From assembly GCA_021647765.1 (NCBI GenBank), contig JAKIUD010000039.1:1-31401 (forward strand): a DNA stretch of 31,401 nucleotides, given 5' to 3'. A program made the translations under genes and the position numbers. The notes under the pieces are model-generated. The model did no database searches, was not told where the DNA came from, and saw only the letters and a list, made by a program, of their open reading frames with translations. Source of the stretch: Desulfuromusa sp. (lineage in GTDB: Bacteria; Desulfobacterota; Desulfuromonadia; Desulfuromonadales; Geopsychrobacteraceae). Shown here in pieces: positions 1-8,350 of the stretch. Every line of letters begins with the position of its first letter. Within the stretch, counting starts at the first letter, position 1.

Positions 1-31
1 GTTGCAACAATAGTCAAGCAAGAAATATGCT

Positions 32-128
32 AGGGCACTACATTTTACACCTCAAATCTCATTTTTCTATCTCATTGATTTTAAAGGATTTTATTTTTTA
101 GGAGTGTAGTGTTGTGCGGAAGTCGGGT
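32..128. repeat. mobile-element-like scar, left end
   Basis: AGGGCACTACATTTTA (32-47) faces GTGTAGTG (104-111), so CACTACA and TGTAGTG form short inverted ends about 75 bp apart. TGTGCGGAAGTCGGGT follows at 113-128. The same motifs recur at the right end of the window: AGGGCACTACACTTTA at 31333-31348, and TGTGCGGAAGTCGGGT on the minus strand at 31289-31274. No transposase is encoded here. A relic or solo end of an insertion sequence is inferred; the family is not identified. Confidence 0.4.
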
Positions 129-138
129 GAAAAATTAG

Positions 139-291
139 GGTCAAAAAAGCTACGTAACTTCAACTCGTAAATCAGCAAATATGCGTGATACTGGTGAAAT
201 CCTCAATGATCCCTCATTGCCGATTTATATTGATGGACGACACTGGGGAGCCGTCCGAATGGGATTCAATCCACAAACACTGCTGGACTAA
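139..291 (+). pseudogene. C-terminal remnant of a methyl-accepting chemotaxis protein
   Basis: One plus-strand frame, open from the TAG at 136-138 to the TAA at 289-291, reads MRDTGEILNDPSLPIYIDGR from 181 and then HWGAVRMGFNPQTLLD. The RDTGE-NDxSxPIYxxGRHWGxxRxGY pattern is known from the extreme C-terminus of many bacterial chemoreceptors. No methyl-accepting or HAMP domain precedes it. Upstream comes a stop and then mobile-element-like sequence, so the body of the gene has been lost. A 71-residue ORF at 185-400 overlaps it in another frame and is not the real product. It ends just before the shared terminator hairpin at 301-332. The family call is from motif memory, not a search. Confidence 0.6.
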
Positions 292-300
292 CCATAAAAG

Positions 301-332
301 AAAAGGCCGCTTGATAATTCAAGCGGCCTTTT
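301..332 (-). terminator. rho-independent terminator after guaA, bidirectional
   Basis: A perfect 10-bp stem (305-314 with 319-328) has a 4-nt loop and is flanked by AAAA and TTTT. It lies 10 nt past the guaA stop codon. The symmetrical A/T flanks would also let it stop transcription from the plus-strand chemoreceptor remnant. Confidence 0.85.
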
Positions 333-341
333 CTCTTATCT

Positions 342-1901
342 TTATTCCCACTCTATCGTTGCGGGCGGCTTACTCGAAATATCGTAAGTCACCCGGTTAA
401 TCCCCTTCACCTCATTGATGATCCGATTACTGATGCGAGCCAGGTCTTCGTAGGGCATGGGGTACCAGCCCGCAGTCATAAAATCTTTAGTTTCAACGGC
501 ACGCAGGGCGATCACATACTCGTAGGTTCGACCATCACCCATAACTCCGACCGACTTAACCGGTAAAAAAACGGCAAAGGCTTGACTGATCTTATGATAA
601 TGACCGCTCTCGTAGAGTTCATCAATATAAATGGCATCGGCACGACGGAGAATATCGCAATATTCTTCTTTAACCTCTCCGAGAATCCGCACTCCGAGTC
701 CAGGGCCAGGGAAGGGATGACGCCAAACCATCGAGTGCGGTAAACCGAGCTCTTCACCTATCGCCCGGACTTCATCCTTGAAGAGCTCCCTGAGCGGTTC
801 CAACAATTTCAACGTCATATAAGCGGGCAGTCCGCCAACATTGTGATGGCTCTTGATGTTATGTGCCTTGCCGGTTTTAGCTCCGGCAGATTCGATAACA
901 TCAGGGTATATGGTTCCCTGTGCTAGCCATTTAGCATTCGGAATCTGTTTCGATTCTTCTTCAAAAATGTCGACAAACAGATTGCCAATAATTTTACGCT
1001 TCTGTTCTGGATCCGCAATTCCAGATAAAGCATTATAGAACCGTTGCTGGGCATTGACCCGAATTACTTTAACGCCCATATTACTAGCAAAGGTGGCCAT
1101 GACCTGATCCCCTTCGTCAAGTCTCAGCAGACCATTATCGACAAAAACACAGTGGAGCTGTTCACCAATTGCACGATGAATCAATGCGGCTGCGACAGAG
1201 GAATCAACACCCCCGGAAAGCCCCAGAATCACTTGGTCATTACCTACCTGTTCGCGAATCCGCACAATCGCATCTTTAACAATCTGCCCAGGAATCCATT
1301 GTCCACTACAGTCACAGACTTTGCGGACAAATGTGTTAATCAGCTGTTCACCCTTCAGAGTATGATTGACCTCTGGGTGAAATTGGACACCATAGAGGTT
1401 GCGCTCAACATTCTGAATTGCGCAAACCGGAGCATTAGCTGTTTTTGCCACAACCGCAAATCCTTGCGGCATCGTTGCAACGTGATCACCGTGGCTCATC
1501 CAGACCGAGCTGGTTCCATCACTAAAGAACCCATCAAACAGAGGGCTCGGACTTCCTTGGCCAACCAATTCAGCATGTCCATACTCCCGCTTACCTGCAG
1601 GAACGACTTCACCGCCGAAATGTCGACTCATCAACTGCATGCCGTAACAGATGCCCAATACCGGGATTCCCAATTCAAAAAGCTCCTCTTCAATCACCGG
1701 AGCCCCATCCTCATAAACCGATTTAGGTCCACCGGAGAGAATGATCCCGGTCGCTTGAAATGCTTTGATTTCCCCCAGAGCCATATCAAAAGGATGCAGT
1801 TCACAGTAGACATGACATTCTCGCACCCGCCGAGCAATCAGCTGAGTATACTGGGAGCCAAAGTCAAGAATCAGAATTTTATCGCTGTGGATATCAGACA
1901 T
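342..1901 (-). CDS. guaA: GMP synthase (glutamine-hydrolysing)
   Basis: Converts XMP to GMP using ATP and glutamine, the last step of guanine nucleotide synthesis in the cytoplasm. The 519-residue length is normal. A class I glutamine amidotransferase domain comes first: SGGP near 56, nucleophile Cys85 in GICYGMQL, and His175/Glu177 in GVQFHPEV. The ATP pyrophosphatase domain follows with the P-loop SGGVDSS at 229-235, then the dimerisation domain ending in KPPATIEWE. The start lies 4 nt after the guaB stop with only a weak Shine-Dalgarno, which suggests translational coupling. A strong terminator follows. A 296-residue antisense ORF covering its 5' half is a shadow. Confidence 0.97.
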   Translation of the reverse strand: MSDIHSDKILILDFGSQYTQLIARRVRECHVYCELHPFDMALGEIKAFQATGIILSGGPKSVYEDGAPVIEEELFELGIPVLGICYGMQLMSRHFGGEVVPAGKREYGHAELVGQGSPSPLFDGFFSDGTSSVWMSHGDHVATMPQGFAVVAKTANAPVCAIQNVERNLYGVQFHPEVNHTLKGEQLINTFVRKVCDCSGQWIPGQIVKDAIVRIREQVGNDQVILGLSGGVDSSVAAALIHRAIGEQLHCVFVDNGLLRLDEGDQVMATFASNMGVKVIRVNAQQRFYNALSGIADPEQKRKIIGNLFVDIFEEESKQIPNAKWLAQGTIYPDVIESAGAKTGKAHNIKSHHNVGGLPAYMTLKLLEPLRELFKDEVRAIGEELGLPHSMVWRHPFPGPGLGVRILGEVKEEYCDILRRADAIYIDELYESGHYHKISQAFAVFLPVKSVGVMGDGRTYEYVIALRAVETKDFMTAGWYPMPYEDLARISNRIINEVKGINRVTYDISSKPPATIEWE

Positions 1902-1905
1902 TTTT

Positions 1906-3375
1906 TCAGCCGATCCGTTCGATGCGATAATTAGGTGCTTCCTGGGTAATAATCACATCATGAACATGTGATTCACGCAGCCCGGCATTGGTAATACGGA
2001 CAAACTCGCCATTTTTTTGTAGCTCTTTGATCGTTCTGCAGCCCGTATAGCCCATACCTGACCGCAGACCACCGATCAACTGATGGATATTCTCTGAAAG
2101 TGGTCCACGATAAGGCACCCGCCCCTCAATACCTTCAGGAACCAGCTTGACATCCTGCTCATCACCCTGGAAGTAGCGATCCTTGCTTCCCTGCTTCATC
2201 GCCCCCAGACTCCCCATGCCACGATAGGATTTATAGGTACGCCCTTGATAAAGAATAGTTTCACCCGGCGACTCTTCGGTTCCGGCAAATAAGGAGCCGA
2301 TCATAATAATATCAGCACCGGCCACTATTGCCTTCGGTAGATCCCCGGAAAACTTGATACCACCATCGGCAATCAATGGAATACCGGCAGCATGGGTCAC
2401 CCTGGCAACATGCTGAATTGCAGAAATTTGCGGCATCCCGACCCCGGCAACAACCCGAGTCGTACAGATTGAACCCGGACCGATACCAACCTTGACCGCA
2501 TCAACTCCAACATCAATCAATGCCTTTGCTGCAGCACCGGTTGCAATATTCCCTGCCATCAGTTGAACATCCGGGTAGGTGTTGCGCAATTGAGCAATCG
2601 TATCAATAACGCCCTGGCTGTGCCCATGTGCAGTATCGACAACTAATAGATCAACACCTGCAGCAACCAAGGCAGCAGCACGCGCATCCAGATCAGCACC
2701 GACCCCAACTGCTGCGCCAGCTCGTAACCGACCAAGGTCATCCTTACAGGAATTAGGGTACTTGCGAACCTTTTCAATATCCTTGATGGTGATTAAACCT
2801 GTCAGTTTATAGTCATCATCAACAACCAGGAGTTTTTCAATCCGATGCTCGTGGAGATGGTATTTAGCCTCTTCCAGAGTTGTTCCAGGAGGCACTGTAA
2901 CCAATTTATCCTTGGTCATAACGTTGGCGATCGGTTGTTCAAGATTGGTCTCAAAACGGAGATCCCGGTTGGTTAAAATTCCGACTAGTTTACCTTTTTT
3001 TGTAATCGGAACTCCAGAAATTCGATATTTTTTCATTACCGCCAGAGCTTCAAATATCTTTTGATCGGGATCCATGGTGATCGGATCAACGATCATCCCG
3101 CTCTCCGATTTTTTCACCTGATCAACCTCGGTCGCCTGAGACTTCGGGCTCATATTTTTATGAATAATTCCCAACCCTCCTTCACGAGCCATGGCAATTG
3201 CCGTACGTGATTCGGTCACGGTATCCATCGCTGCAGAAAGTAGCGGAATGTTCAGTGTTATCGATTTTGTCAATCGGGTAGACAGATCAACTTCTTTCGG
3301 CAGTACCTGTGAGTGGGCGGGAACCAGCAAAACATCATCGAAAGTTAAACCTACGGGAATTTCAGCATCTTGCAT
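1906..3375 (-). CDS. guaB: inosine-5'-monophosphate dehydrogenase
   Basis: Oxidises IMP to XMP with NAD+, the committed step toward GMP. The 489-residue length is typical. The TIM barrel begins LTFDDVLLVPA and is interrupted by two CBS domains at roughly residues 95-205. The catalytic loop GPGSICTTR, with its Cys near residue 305, and the mobile flap RGMGSLGAMKQGSKDRY are both present. The start ATG has AAGGAG five bases upstream. It is the first gene of guaB-guaA, which together convert IMP to GMP. No purine riboswitch is evident in the short space upstream, which holds a dispersed palindromic repeat and the end of prfB. Confidence 0.97.
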   Translation of the reverse strand: MQDAEIPVGLTFDDVLLVPAHSQVLPKEVDLSTRLTKSITLNIPLLSAAMDTVTESRTAIAMAREGGLGIIHKNMSPKSQATEVDQVKKSESGMIVDPITMDPDQKIFEALAVMKKYRISGVPITKKGKLVGILTNRDLRFETNLEQPIANVMTKDKLVTVPPGTTLEEAKYHLHEHRIEKLLVVDDDYKLTGLITIKDIEKVRKYPNSCKDDLGRLRAGAAVGVGADLDARAAALVAAGVDLLVVDTAHGHSQGVIDTIAQLRNTYPDVQLMAGNIATGAAAKALIDVGVDAVKVGIGPGSICTTRVVAGVGMPQISAIQHVARVTHAAGIPLIADGGIKFSGDLPKAIVAGADIIMIGSLFAGTEESPGETILYQGRTYKSYRGMGSLGAMKQGSKDRYFQGDEQDVKLVPEGIEGRVPYRGPLSENIHQLIGGLRSGMGYTGCRTIKELQKNGEFVRITNAGLRESHVHDVIITQEAPNYRIERIG

Positions 3376-3463
3376 GACTGCTCCTTCAACAGAGGGGGGA
3401 ATATTTAACCGAAGAACTTAGTCAAAACAAGCTGGCAAGTCAATCTATTATATGACGTGTTTA

Positions 3464-3534
3464 TAGGGGCAATTCATGAATTGCCCGATTTGTCATTGCC
3501 ACAACGTGAAAGGGCGATTCGTGAATCGCCCCTA
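3464..3534. repeat. dispersed double-palindrome repeat, copy 1
   Basis: About 71 bp bounded by TAGGGGC and GCCCCTA, made of two successive palindromes: GGGCAATTCATGAATTGCCC, then GGGCGATTCGTGAATCGCCC. It lies directly after the prfB stop codon, between prfB and guaB. Related copies are at 20152-20232 and 27323-27394. The layout suggests a non-autonomous or REP-like element and possibly a transcript-end hairpin. Confidence 0.75.
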
Positions 3535-3539
3535 CAGAT

Positions 3540-4635
3540 TTATTTACCCTGTAAAAGATAGGCCTCGATAAAACTATCCAAATCACCATCGAGAACTGCA
3601 TCGGTATTTCCTGTTTCATACCCGGTACGATGATCCTTAACCATCCGATAGGGATGCAGCACATAAGACCGGATTTGACTCCCCCAACCGATCTCTTTTT
3701 TATCCTCAGAAAAAGCCGCTGCCTCTTCTTCCTTTTTACGTATCTCAAGCTCATAGAGACGAGCCTTCAACTGTTTCAGCGCCGTTGCCTTATTACTATG
3801 TTGAGAACGTTGATTCTGACAGGCAACGACAAGTCCTGTCGGAATATGGGTGATCCGAATAGCAGAGTCAGTCTTATTGATATGCTGTCCACCGGCACCA
3901 CTGGCGCGAAAAGTATCAACCTTGATATCCTTATCCTCAATATCGATTTCGATAGAATCATCCAGTTCAGGAAAGATAAAAACCGAACAGAAAGAGGTGT
4001 GACGCTTGGCGTTAGAGTCAAAGGGGGAAATCCGCACCAATCGATGGATACCACTTTCAGAGCGCAGATAACCGTAGGCATAATCGCCCTCCACAGAAAA
4101 GGTTGCACTCTTGATCCCGGCCTCTTCGGCCGGCTGATAATCGGTAAATTCAACCTTAAAGCCCTTCCGTTCGCAGTAACGAAGGTACATCCGCAGCACC
4201 ATATCAGCCCAATCCTGAGCCTCAGTGCCGCCAGCTCCTGCATTAATACTCAACGTTGCGTTATTGGCATCATGCTCTCCAGACAACATTCGGGCAAATT
4301 CCATTTTATCAATCAGTTTTTGTAAATCCGGCAGCAAATCATTAACTTCCGCCAACGTCTCTTCATCGCCCCCTTCTTCCCCCATTTCTATTAAGACTTG
4401 GATATCATCCAGTTCCTGCTGGGTAGAAGTGCAATCCTCTACAATCTTTTTCAGACGGGTATGCTCCCTTAAACGCTCTTGTGCCTGCTCTCCCCGATCC
4501 CAGAAATCGGGTTGTGCTATTTCTGCTTCAAGCTCTAATACCCGCTCCTTCTTCCCTGGAACGTCAAAGATACCTCCACAACTCTTGAAGTTTCTCCAAC
4601 AAATCTTTGACTGTTTCTTTTGGTTCGCGGAACAT
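3540..4635 (-). CDS. prfB: peptide chain release factor 2, with programmed +1 frameshift
   Basis: RF2 releases nascent peptides at UGA and UAA codons. It is read in two frames. Codons 1-23 run from ATG at 4635 to CTT at 4567. An in-frame TGA (4566-4564) is bypassed by a +1 shift, and translation continues at GAC (4565-4563) to 3540, giving about 364 residues, the usual RF2 length. The RF2-specific SPF anticodon-like motif is at about 203-205 and the catalytic GGQ at about 248-250. I chose the ATG at 4635 over the one at 4650 because GGAGG sits 8 nt before it and MFRE matches related N-termini. Nothing looks broken; the split frame is regulatory. Confidence 0.95.
4563..4577 (-). promoter_or_regulatory. 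prfB autoregulatory frameshift site
   Basis: On the minus strand the order is GGAGG (4577-4573), TAT, then the slippery CTT, then TGA followed by C. This matches the known RF2 recoding signal: an internal Shine-Dalgarno three bases before CUU UGA C. When RF2 is scarce the ribosome pauses at the weak UGA C and slips +1, restoring RF2 synthesis. Confidence 0.93.
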
Positions 4636-4727
4636 CAGATTTTCCTCCATACTGAAACGAAAAGGTTTTATAGGAACAAGCTGGCCACTATAGCTGAACC
4701 ACCGTAAAAACACACTGCAGAATAGCA

Positions 4728-4758
4728 AATCGGCCAACCTTTTCAAAGTTGGCCGATT
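4728..4758. other. inverted repeat upstream of prfB
   Basis: AATCGGCCAAC (4728-4738) pairs perfectly with GTTGGCCGATT (4748-4758) around a 9-nt loop. It lies about 90 nt upstream of the prfB start, in the 329-bp gap between prfB and the TRAP permease. No clear T-run follows on either strand, so it may be a weak terminator for readthrough from upstream or a leader hairpin. The rest of the gap holds the dispersed repeat at 4822-4953. Confidence 0.5.
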
Positions 4759-4821
4759 GCAGAATTTTAGAAATCAAAAAAAGAAGCTAATCATGTCACG
4801 AATGGCGCCAGTTTAAGCAGG

Positions 4822-4953
4822 ATTGCAGTAAACTTGGAACTGATCCCAGATCCATCGGGGGCTGTTCCAAAGTTTACGAGCCACGAAGAACGACAGTGGT
4901 TCGCACCGCAAAAGCCTGGGACAGCCCCCCTGCGGGGACAGTCCCGCTTTTGC
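4822..4953. repeat. dispersed hairpin-bearing repeat B, copy 1
   Basis: The first ~108 bp match 29372-29479 at roughly 85-90% by eye. GTAAACTTGGAAC pairs with GTTCCAAAGTTTAC to form the left stem. This copy continues with GCAAAAGC (4908-4915) paired with GCTTTTGC (4946-4953), enclosing GGGAC/GTCCC. It follows the TRAP permease stop and may double as its transcript end. A non-autonomous mobile repeat is likely. Confidence 0.75.
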
Positions 4954-4964
4954 TGGAATTTTAA

Positions 4965-7055
4965 TCATGTCACCGCTAAATCGGGTTCCTTTTTGTTCTG
5001 ACCGGCACGCCAGTTAAAGAAAAAGATGATAGCAAATCCCACCAATCCAGCACTGTGAATCAGCCAGGTCGTTGGCCACAACATCGCTAAAGCGACCATC
5101 AGGGTCAAAATTCGAAAGAAAAGGTTGAGCTTGGTCTCCATAAAACCTTCAATTCCTGCGGCAAAAGCATACATTCCGAAGAGCGCAAAAAAGAAAATCC
5201 CAAACACCACATACCAAGCACCACCGATGAATGGTGTGTAAGCAAACAGCAGCGGGACAACATATAAACCTTTGGCAATTTTCCATGACTGAAACCCGGT
5301 TTCCATCGGTTTTGTCCCTGCAATTGCAGCTCCAGTAAACGCAGCCAGCGCCACCGGCGGGGTGACATTTGAATCCTGACTCAACCAAAAAACAATTAAG
5401 TGAGCTGACAAAAGTGCGTACATCAGAACAGATGGGCTCAACATCGATTCACGAACAGCACTGATCAAGTCTACCGGCACCGCATCGATAATTGCCCGGG
5501 CAGCAGCATGATTCATCGGGTTGCCAATTTGCGCCAGATGTTCCGGGGCAGCTAACATGAAAATTGCTTTTGCCGTCTCACTCACCTGGCCGTTGACCAG
5601 GGCATCAACCAACATGCCATCAGCGATCAAACCATGCAGTGCTGGAGCAGACAGAGTTCCCAGAACAATATAAGCGGCGGTCACAGGTAATCCCATCCCG
5701 AGAACCAGAGAAGCCAGTGCCACCAGAAGGATTGCAATAAGCATACTGTGACCTGCCCACTGGGTGATCATTAAGGAAAAAGTATTTCCAACTCCCGCAG
5801 TCGCAATGACGTTGACAATCAGCCCGACAGAACAGAGCAGGATAGCCGTCATCACCATATTCTTGGCACCAAGAGCCATCGCTTCAATAATCTCCTTCAC
5901 CCCCATTTTATTGGTGCTGAACCAGGACGAAACAACAACAGCAACAATGCTGATTCCCGCAGCATACGTGGGAGTAAAACCATAGATCAGCAGCGCAATA
6001 AGAACTCCAATGGGGGCGAGAAAGACAATCCCACCTTTTTTTAACACGGCAAGAGCCGAGATCCGTTCATCATCGACAGCGGTTACATAGCTGCGTTTTG
6101 CTTCAATCCGGACAAAGAAACCAACCGCCGCAAAGTAAAGAATTGCCGGTAAAATACTGACCAGAACGATTGTGTTGTATGAAATCTGCGTATAGCTTGC
6201 CATGATAAAAGCACCGGCACCCATAATTGGCGGCATCAATTGACCGCCAGTCGATGCTGCAGCCTCTGTCCCTGCCGCAAATTTTGCCGGGAAACCTGCC
6301 CGTTTCATCAATGGGATGGTGATAACACCGGTCGATGCCGTATTAGCAACAGCAGAGCCAGATATTGTCCCCATCAATCCCGATGCCATAACGGCCACCA
6401 ATCCGGGGCCACCAACAAAACGTCCGGCAACCGAGCGAGCCAGGTCGATAACAAACTCTCCGGCTCCGGAACGGAGCAAAAAAGCTCCAAACAGAATAAA
6501 CATGAAAACATAAGTTGAAGAAATTCGTGCTATCGTACCAAACAGGGCATCATCGCCATAGACACTGCGAAATAAAATTGTCTCGGCACTCAATCCGGCG
6601 AATTTAAAAACCCCCGGAACCATCCGCCCCCACCAGCCAACATAGGTCAGGGCAATAATAATCAACACCGGGATAAACCAACCGGCGACTCGACGGGTAA
6701 ATTCGAGAGCGCAGAAAATCAAAACAATCCCCACAATCCATTCGGTCAACGACAACGTTACCCCACGAGCATAGATCGCATCTTCCATTGCAATCATGTA
6801 GACGGCAGAACCTGCTGCGGTCAACCCCAAAAGAATATCCGAAATTCGCCACGGGATGGAACCGTCTTTCTTGAGGGGATAGACCAATGCCGCGATAAGG
6901 GCAAATCCGGCAAAATGGAGGGAATTCTGCCAAAGGGCGGGGAGAACAGTGATGACATTAAACCAGATATGCAGCAGTGATACAGCAACACCAAGAACCA
7001 ACAATACGGTTTTTTGCAGGGAATGAACTTCTGCTTCTGCTTCAGATTCAATCAT
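4965..7055 (-). CDS. TRAP transporter fused permease (4TM + 12TM), TAXI type
   Basis: Integral inner-membrane subunit of a tripartite ATP-independent periplasmic transporter that moves organic solutes using an ion gradient. The 696-residue length and many hydrophobic segments fit a fusion of the small DctQ-like and large DctM-like subunits, which is the normal arrangement with TAXI binding proteins. DctM signatures are GLMGTISGSAVANTASTG and STGGQLMPPIMGAGAF. The start ATG has GGAG 10 nt upstream. It lies 67 nt after the binding-protein gene, with an 11-bp hairpin between them. The substrate cannot be read from the sequence; TAXI systems are often linked to dicarboxylates or amino acids. Confidence 0.93.
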   Translation of the reverse strand: MIESEAEAEVHSLQKTVLLVLGVAVSLLHIWFNVITVLPALWQNSLHFAGFALIAALVYPLKKDGSIPWRISDILLGLTAAGSAVYMIAMEDAIYARGVTLSLTEWIVGIVLIFCALEFTRRVAGWFIPVLIIIALTYVGWWGRMVPGVFKFAGLSAETILFRSVYGDDALFGTIARISSTYVFMFILFGAFLLRSGAGEFVIDLARSVAGRFVGGPGLVAVMASGLMGTISGSAVANTASTGVITIPLMKRAGFPAKFAAGTEAAASTGGQLMPPIMGAGAFIMASYTQISYNTIVLVSILPAILYFAAVGFFVRIEAKRSYVTAVDDERISALAVLKKGGIVFLAPIGVLIALLIYGFTPTYAAGISIVAVVVSSWFSTNKMGVKEIIEAMALGAKNMVMTAILLCSVGLIVNVIATAGVGNTFSLMITQWAGHSMLIAILLVALASLVLGMGLPVTAAYIVLGTLSAPALHGLIADGMLVDALVNGQVSETAKAIFMLAAPEHLAQIGNPMNHAAARAIIDAVPVDLISAVRESMLSPSVLMYALLSAHLIVFWLSQDSNVTPPVALAAFTGAAIAGTKPMETGFQSWKIAKGLYVVPLLFAYTPFIGGAWYVVFGIFFFALFGMYAFAAGIEGFMETKLNLFFRILTLMVALAMLWPTTWLIHSAGLVGFAIIFFFNWRAGQNKKEPDLAVT

Positions 7056-7081
7056 GACGTGAATGCTCCAGATAAAACAAT

Positions 7082-7110
7082 GTGGTCACCTGCTGTCAAC
7101 AGGTGACCAC
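7082..7110 (-). other. intercistronic hairpin between TAXI binding protein and permease
   Basis: GTGGTCACCTG (7082-7092) and CAGGTGACCAC (7100-7110) form a perfect 11-bp stem with a 7-nt loop, 12 nt after the binding-protein stop. On the minus strand it is followed by ATTGTTTTATC, a modest T-rich stretch. Partial termination or 3'-end stabilisation would give more binding protein than permease, a common need in such operons. Confidence 0.65.
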
Positions 7111-7122
7111 GGGACAATCGAT

Positions 7123-8154
7123 CTATTTTGCGATCAAACGAGCAGGAATTTTAATCCCAACCTCTTTGTAATATTTGGCGGCACCGGGATGCAAAGGCAT
7201 TGGCAAACCGGAAATAGCCTTCTCTACAGCCATCGCCTTGGTTGCACCGTGGATAGCATTCAAAAACGGAAGATTTTCATAAATTGTCTTTGTGATCAGA
7301 TAAACAGCATCTTCATCAACATCGGCACGGACAGAAAGGAAGTTTGGCTGAGCAATAGTTTTGATCTCTTTTTTCTGTCCAGGATAAGTTCCAGCAGGAA
7401 TAATATAGCGGGTCCATAGACCAAAACCACCGTCAGCCTGCTTCATCTGAGCATCTGTAAAACTAAGAATCGACATCTTATCGCCAAGATTGGCAGCAGC
7501 TTTGGTCACAGCACTGGCTGGGACACCAGCGGGAATCCCAAAACCCGAAATTTGCCCATTCTGGAGGGCATCCGCCGTCGGACCATAGCCAACATGAATC
7601 AAATTGTAATCTTTGTTGATATCGATACCAAGATTACCCAACAGGACAGTATTGGAACCGATTGTCCCTGAGTTCTTTTTACCCATCGACATCGACTCCC
7701 CCTTCATTGCAACAAGGTCGGCTACAGTTCCTGTTTTTGCAAATTTCTTTAAAACAGCATAATGCTCAACATTCTGCCAGAGCATGCTAACGGATCGTAA
7801 CTCTTTCTGCGGTCCCATACTGGCAATCGGTCCCGTTCCATTCCAGGCATAAGCACCATACAAACCCTGCAGAATAGCAAACTGAACTTCATTTTTCTCT
7901 AGCAACTTGATGTTTTCCCCGGAACCAGCAGAGTTAATTGCCGACATACCGATCTTTTGCTTTGGCTGTAACTTAACTTTAACCAAAGTGGAGAGAGCAA
8001 CACCAACTGGATAATAGGTTCCACCAGTTGACGCAGTAGCAAGCAGGTAGTTACGCCCTGTTGGTGCTGCCTGAACGGTAGCAACGGAACTGAAAACAAA
8101 AGCGACGGCAACCATAAACAACGTGATGTTCTTGAATCTTTTAACGACTGACAT
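7123..8154 (-). CDS. TAXI-family TRAP transporter solute-binding protein
   Basis: Periplasmic receptor that delivers substrate to the fused permease. Of 343 residues, the first ~29 form a signal peptide (KRFKN, a hydrophobic core, then AxA-type VQA before APTGRNY). Mature features include ATASTGGTYYPVG, the family hallmark, and INSAGSGENIKLLEKNEVQFA. AAGGAGG sits just before the ATG. It is first in the transporter operon, downstream of a sigma-54 promoter at 8220-8234 and of dctD/dctB-like regulators, so it is very likely induced by its own substrate through that pair. Ligand unknown. Confidence 0.93.
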   Translation of the reverse strand: MSVVKRFKNITLFMVAVAFVFSSVATVQAAPTGRNYLLATASTGGTYYPVGVALSTLVKVKLQPKQKIGMSAINSAGSGENIKLLEKNEVQFAILQGLYGAYAWNGTGPIASMGPQKELRSVSMLWQNVEHYAVLKKFAKTGTVADLVAMKGESMSMGKKNSGTIGSNTVLLGNLGIDINKDYNLIHVGYGPTADALQNGQISGFGIPAGVPASAVTKAAANLGDKMSILSFTDAQMKQADGGFGLWTRYIIPAGTYPGQKKEIKTIAQPNFLSVRADVDEDAVYLITKTIYENLPFLNAIHGATKAMAVEKAISGLPMPLHPGAAKYYKEVGIKIPARLIAK

Positions 8155-8219
8155 TTTTGACCTCCTTGAGTTCAGGGTTAATGAGTATGTCCCTTACATG
8201 ACTTGTTTTCAATGACAAC

Positions 8220-8234
8220 GCAAGGGGTGTGCCA
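8220..8234 (-). promoter_or_regulatory. sigma-54 (-24/-12) promoter for the TAXI-TRAP operon
   Basis: The minus strand reads TGGCAC (8234-8229), five bases, then TTGC (8223-8220), an exact match to the TGGCAC-N5-TTGC consensus. The predicted start point is near 8209, leaving a leader of about 55 nt before the binding-protein ATG. It sits right after the gene for a GAFTGA-containing activator, which fits direct control. Confidence 0.85.
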
Positions 8235-8314
8235 GCTTTGATTATAGCGAAAAACGGGAAGTTTTTTCCTCTGTATCCAAAAATATCAGCAGAATTTTGC
8301 TCATGAAGCAGAAC

Positions 8315-8336
8315 TTTCGGCAAGATCTTGCCGAAA
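8315..8336. promoter_or_regulatory. perfect 22-bp palindrome, candidate activator binding site
   Basis: TTTCGGCAAGA (8315-8325) is followed directly by its reverse complement. It lies about 80-100 bp upstream of the -24 element, the usual distance for an enhancer site bound by a sigma-54 activator. No T-run follows, so a terminator role for the dctD-like gene is less likely. Binding by the adjacent regulator is inferred. Confidence 0.55.
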
Positions 8337-8350
8337 ATGATCAGAAAAAG

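Noticed and set aside
185..400. 71-residue plus-strand ORF at the left end
   Set aside because: It is out of frame with the conserved chemoreceptor tail at 181-291 and reads through the terminator.
1044..1934. 296-residue open frame on the plus strand, antisense to guaA
   Set aside because: It lies wholly over guaA and the end of guaB, has no recognisable domain or ribosome binding site, and both minus-strand genes are unmistakable.
3630..4325. 231-residue plus-strand frame over prfB
   Set aside because: Shadow of prfB; composition and lack of motifs fit an antisense artefact.
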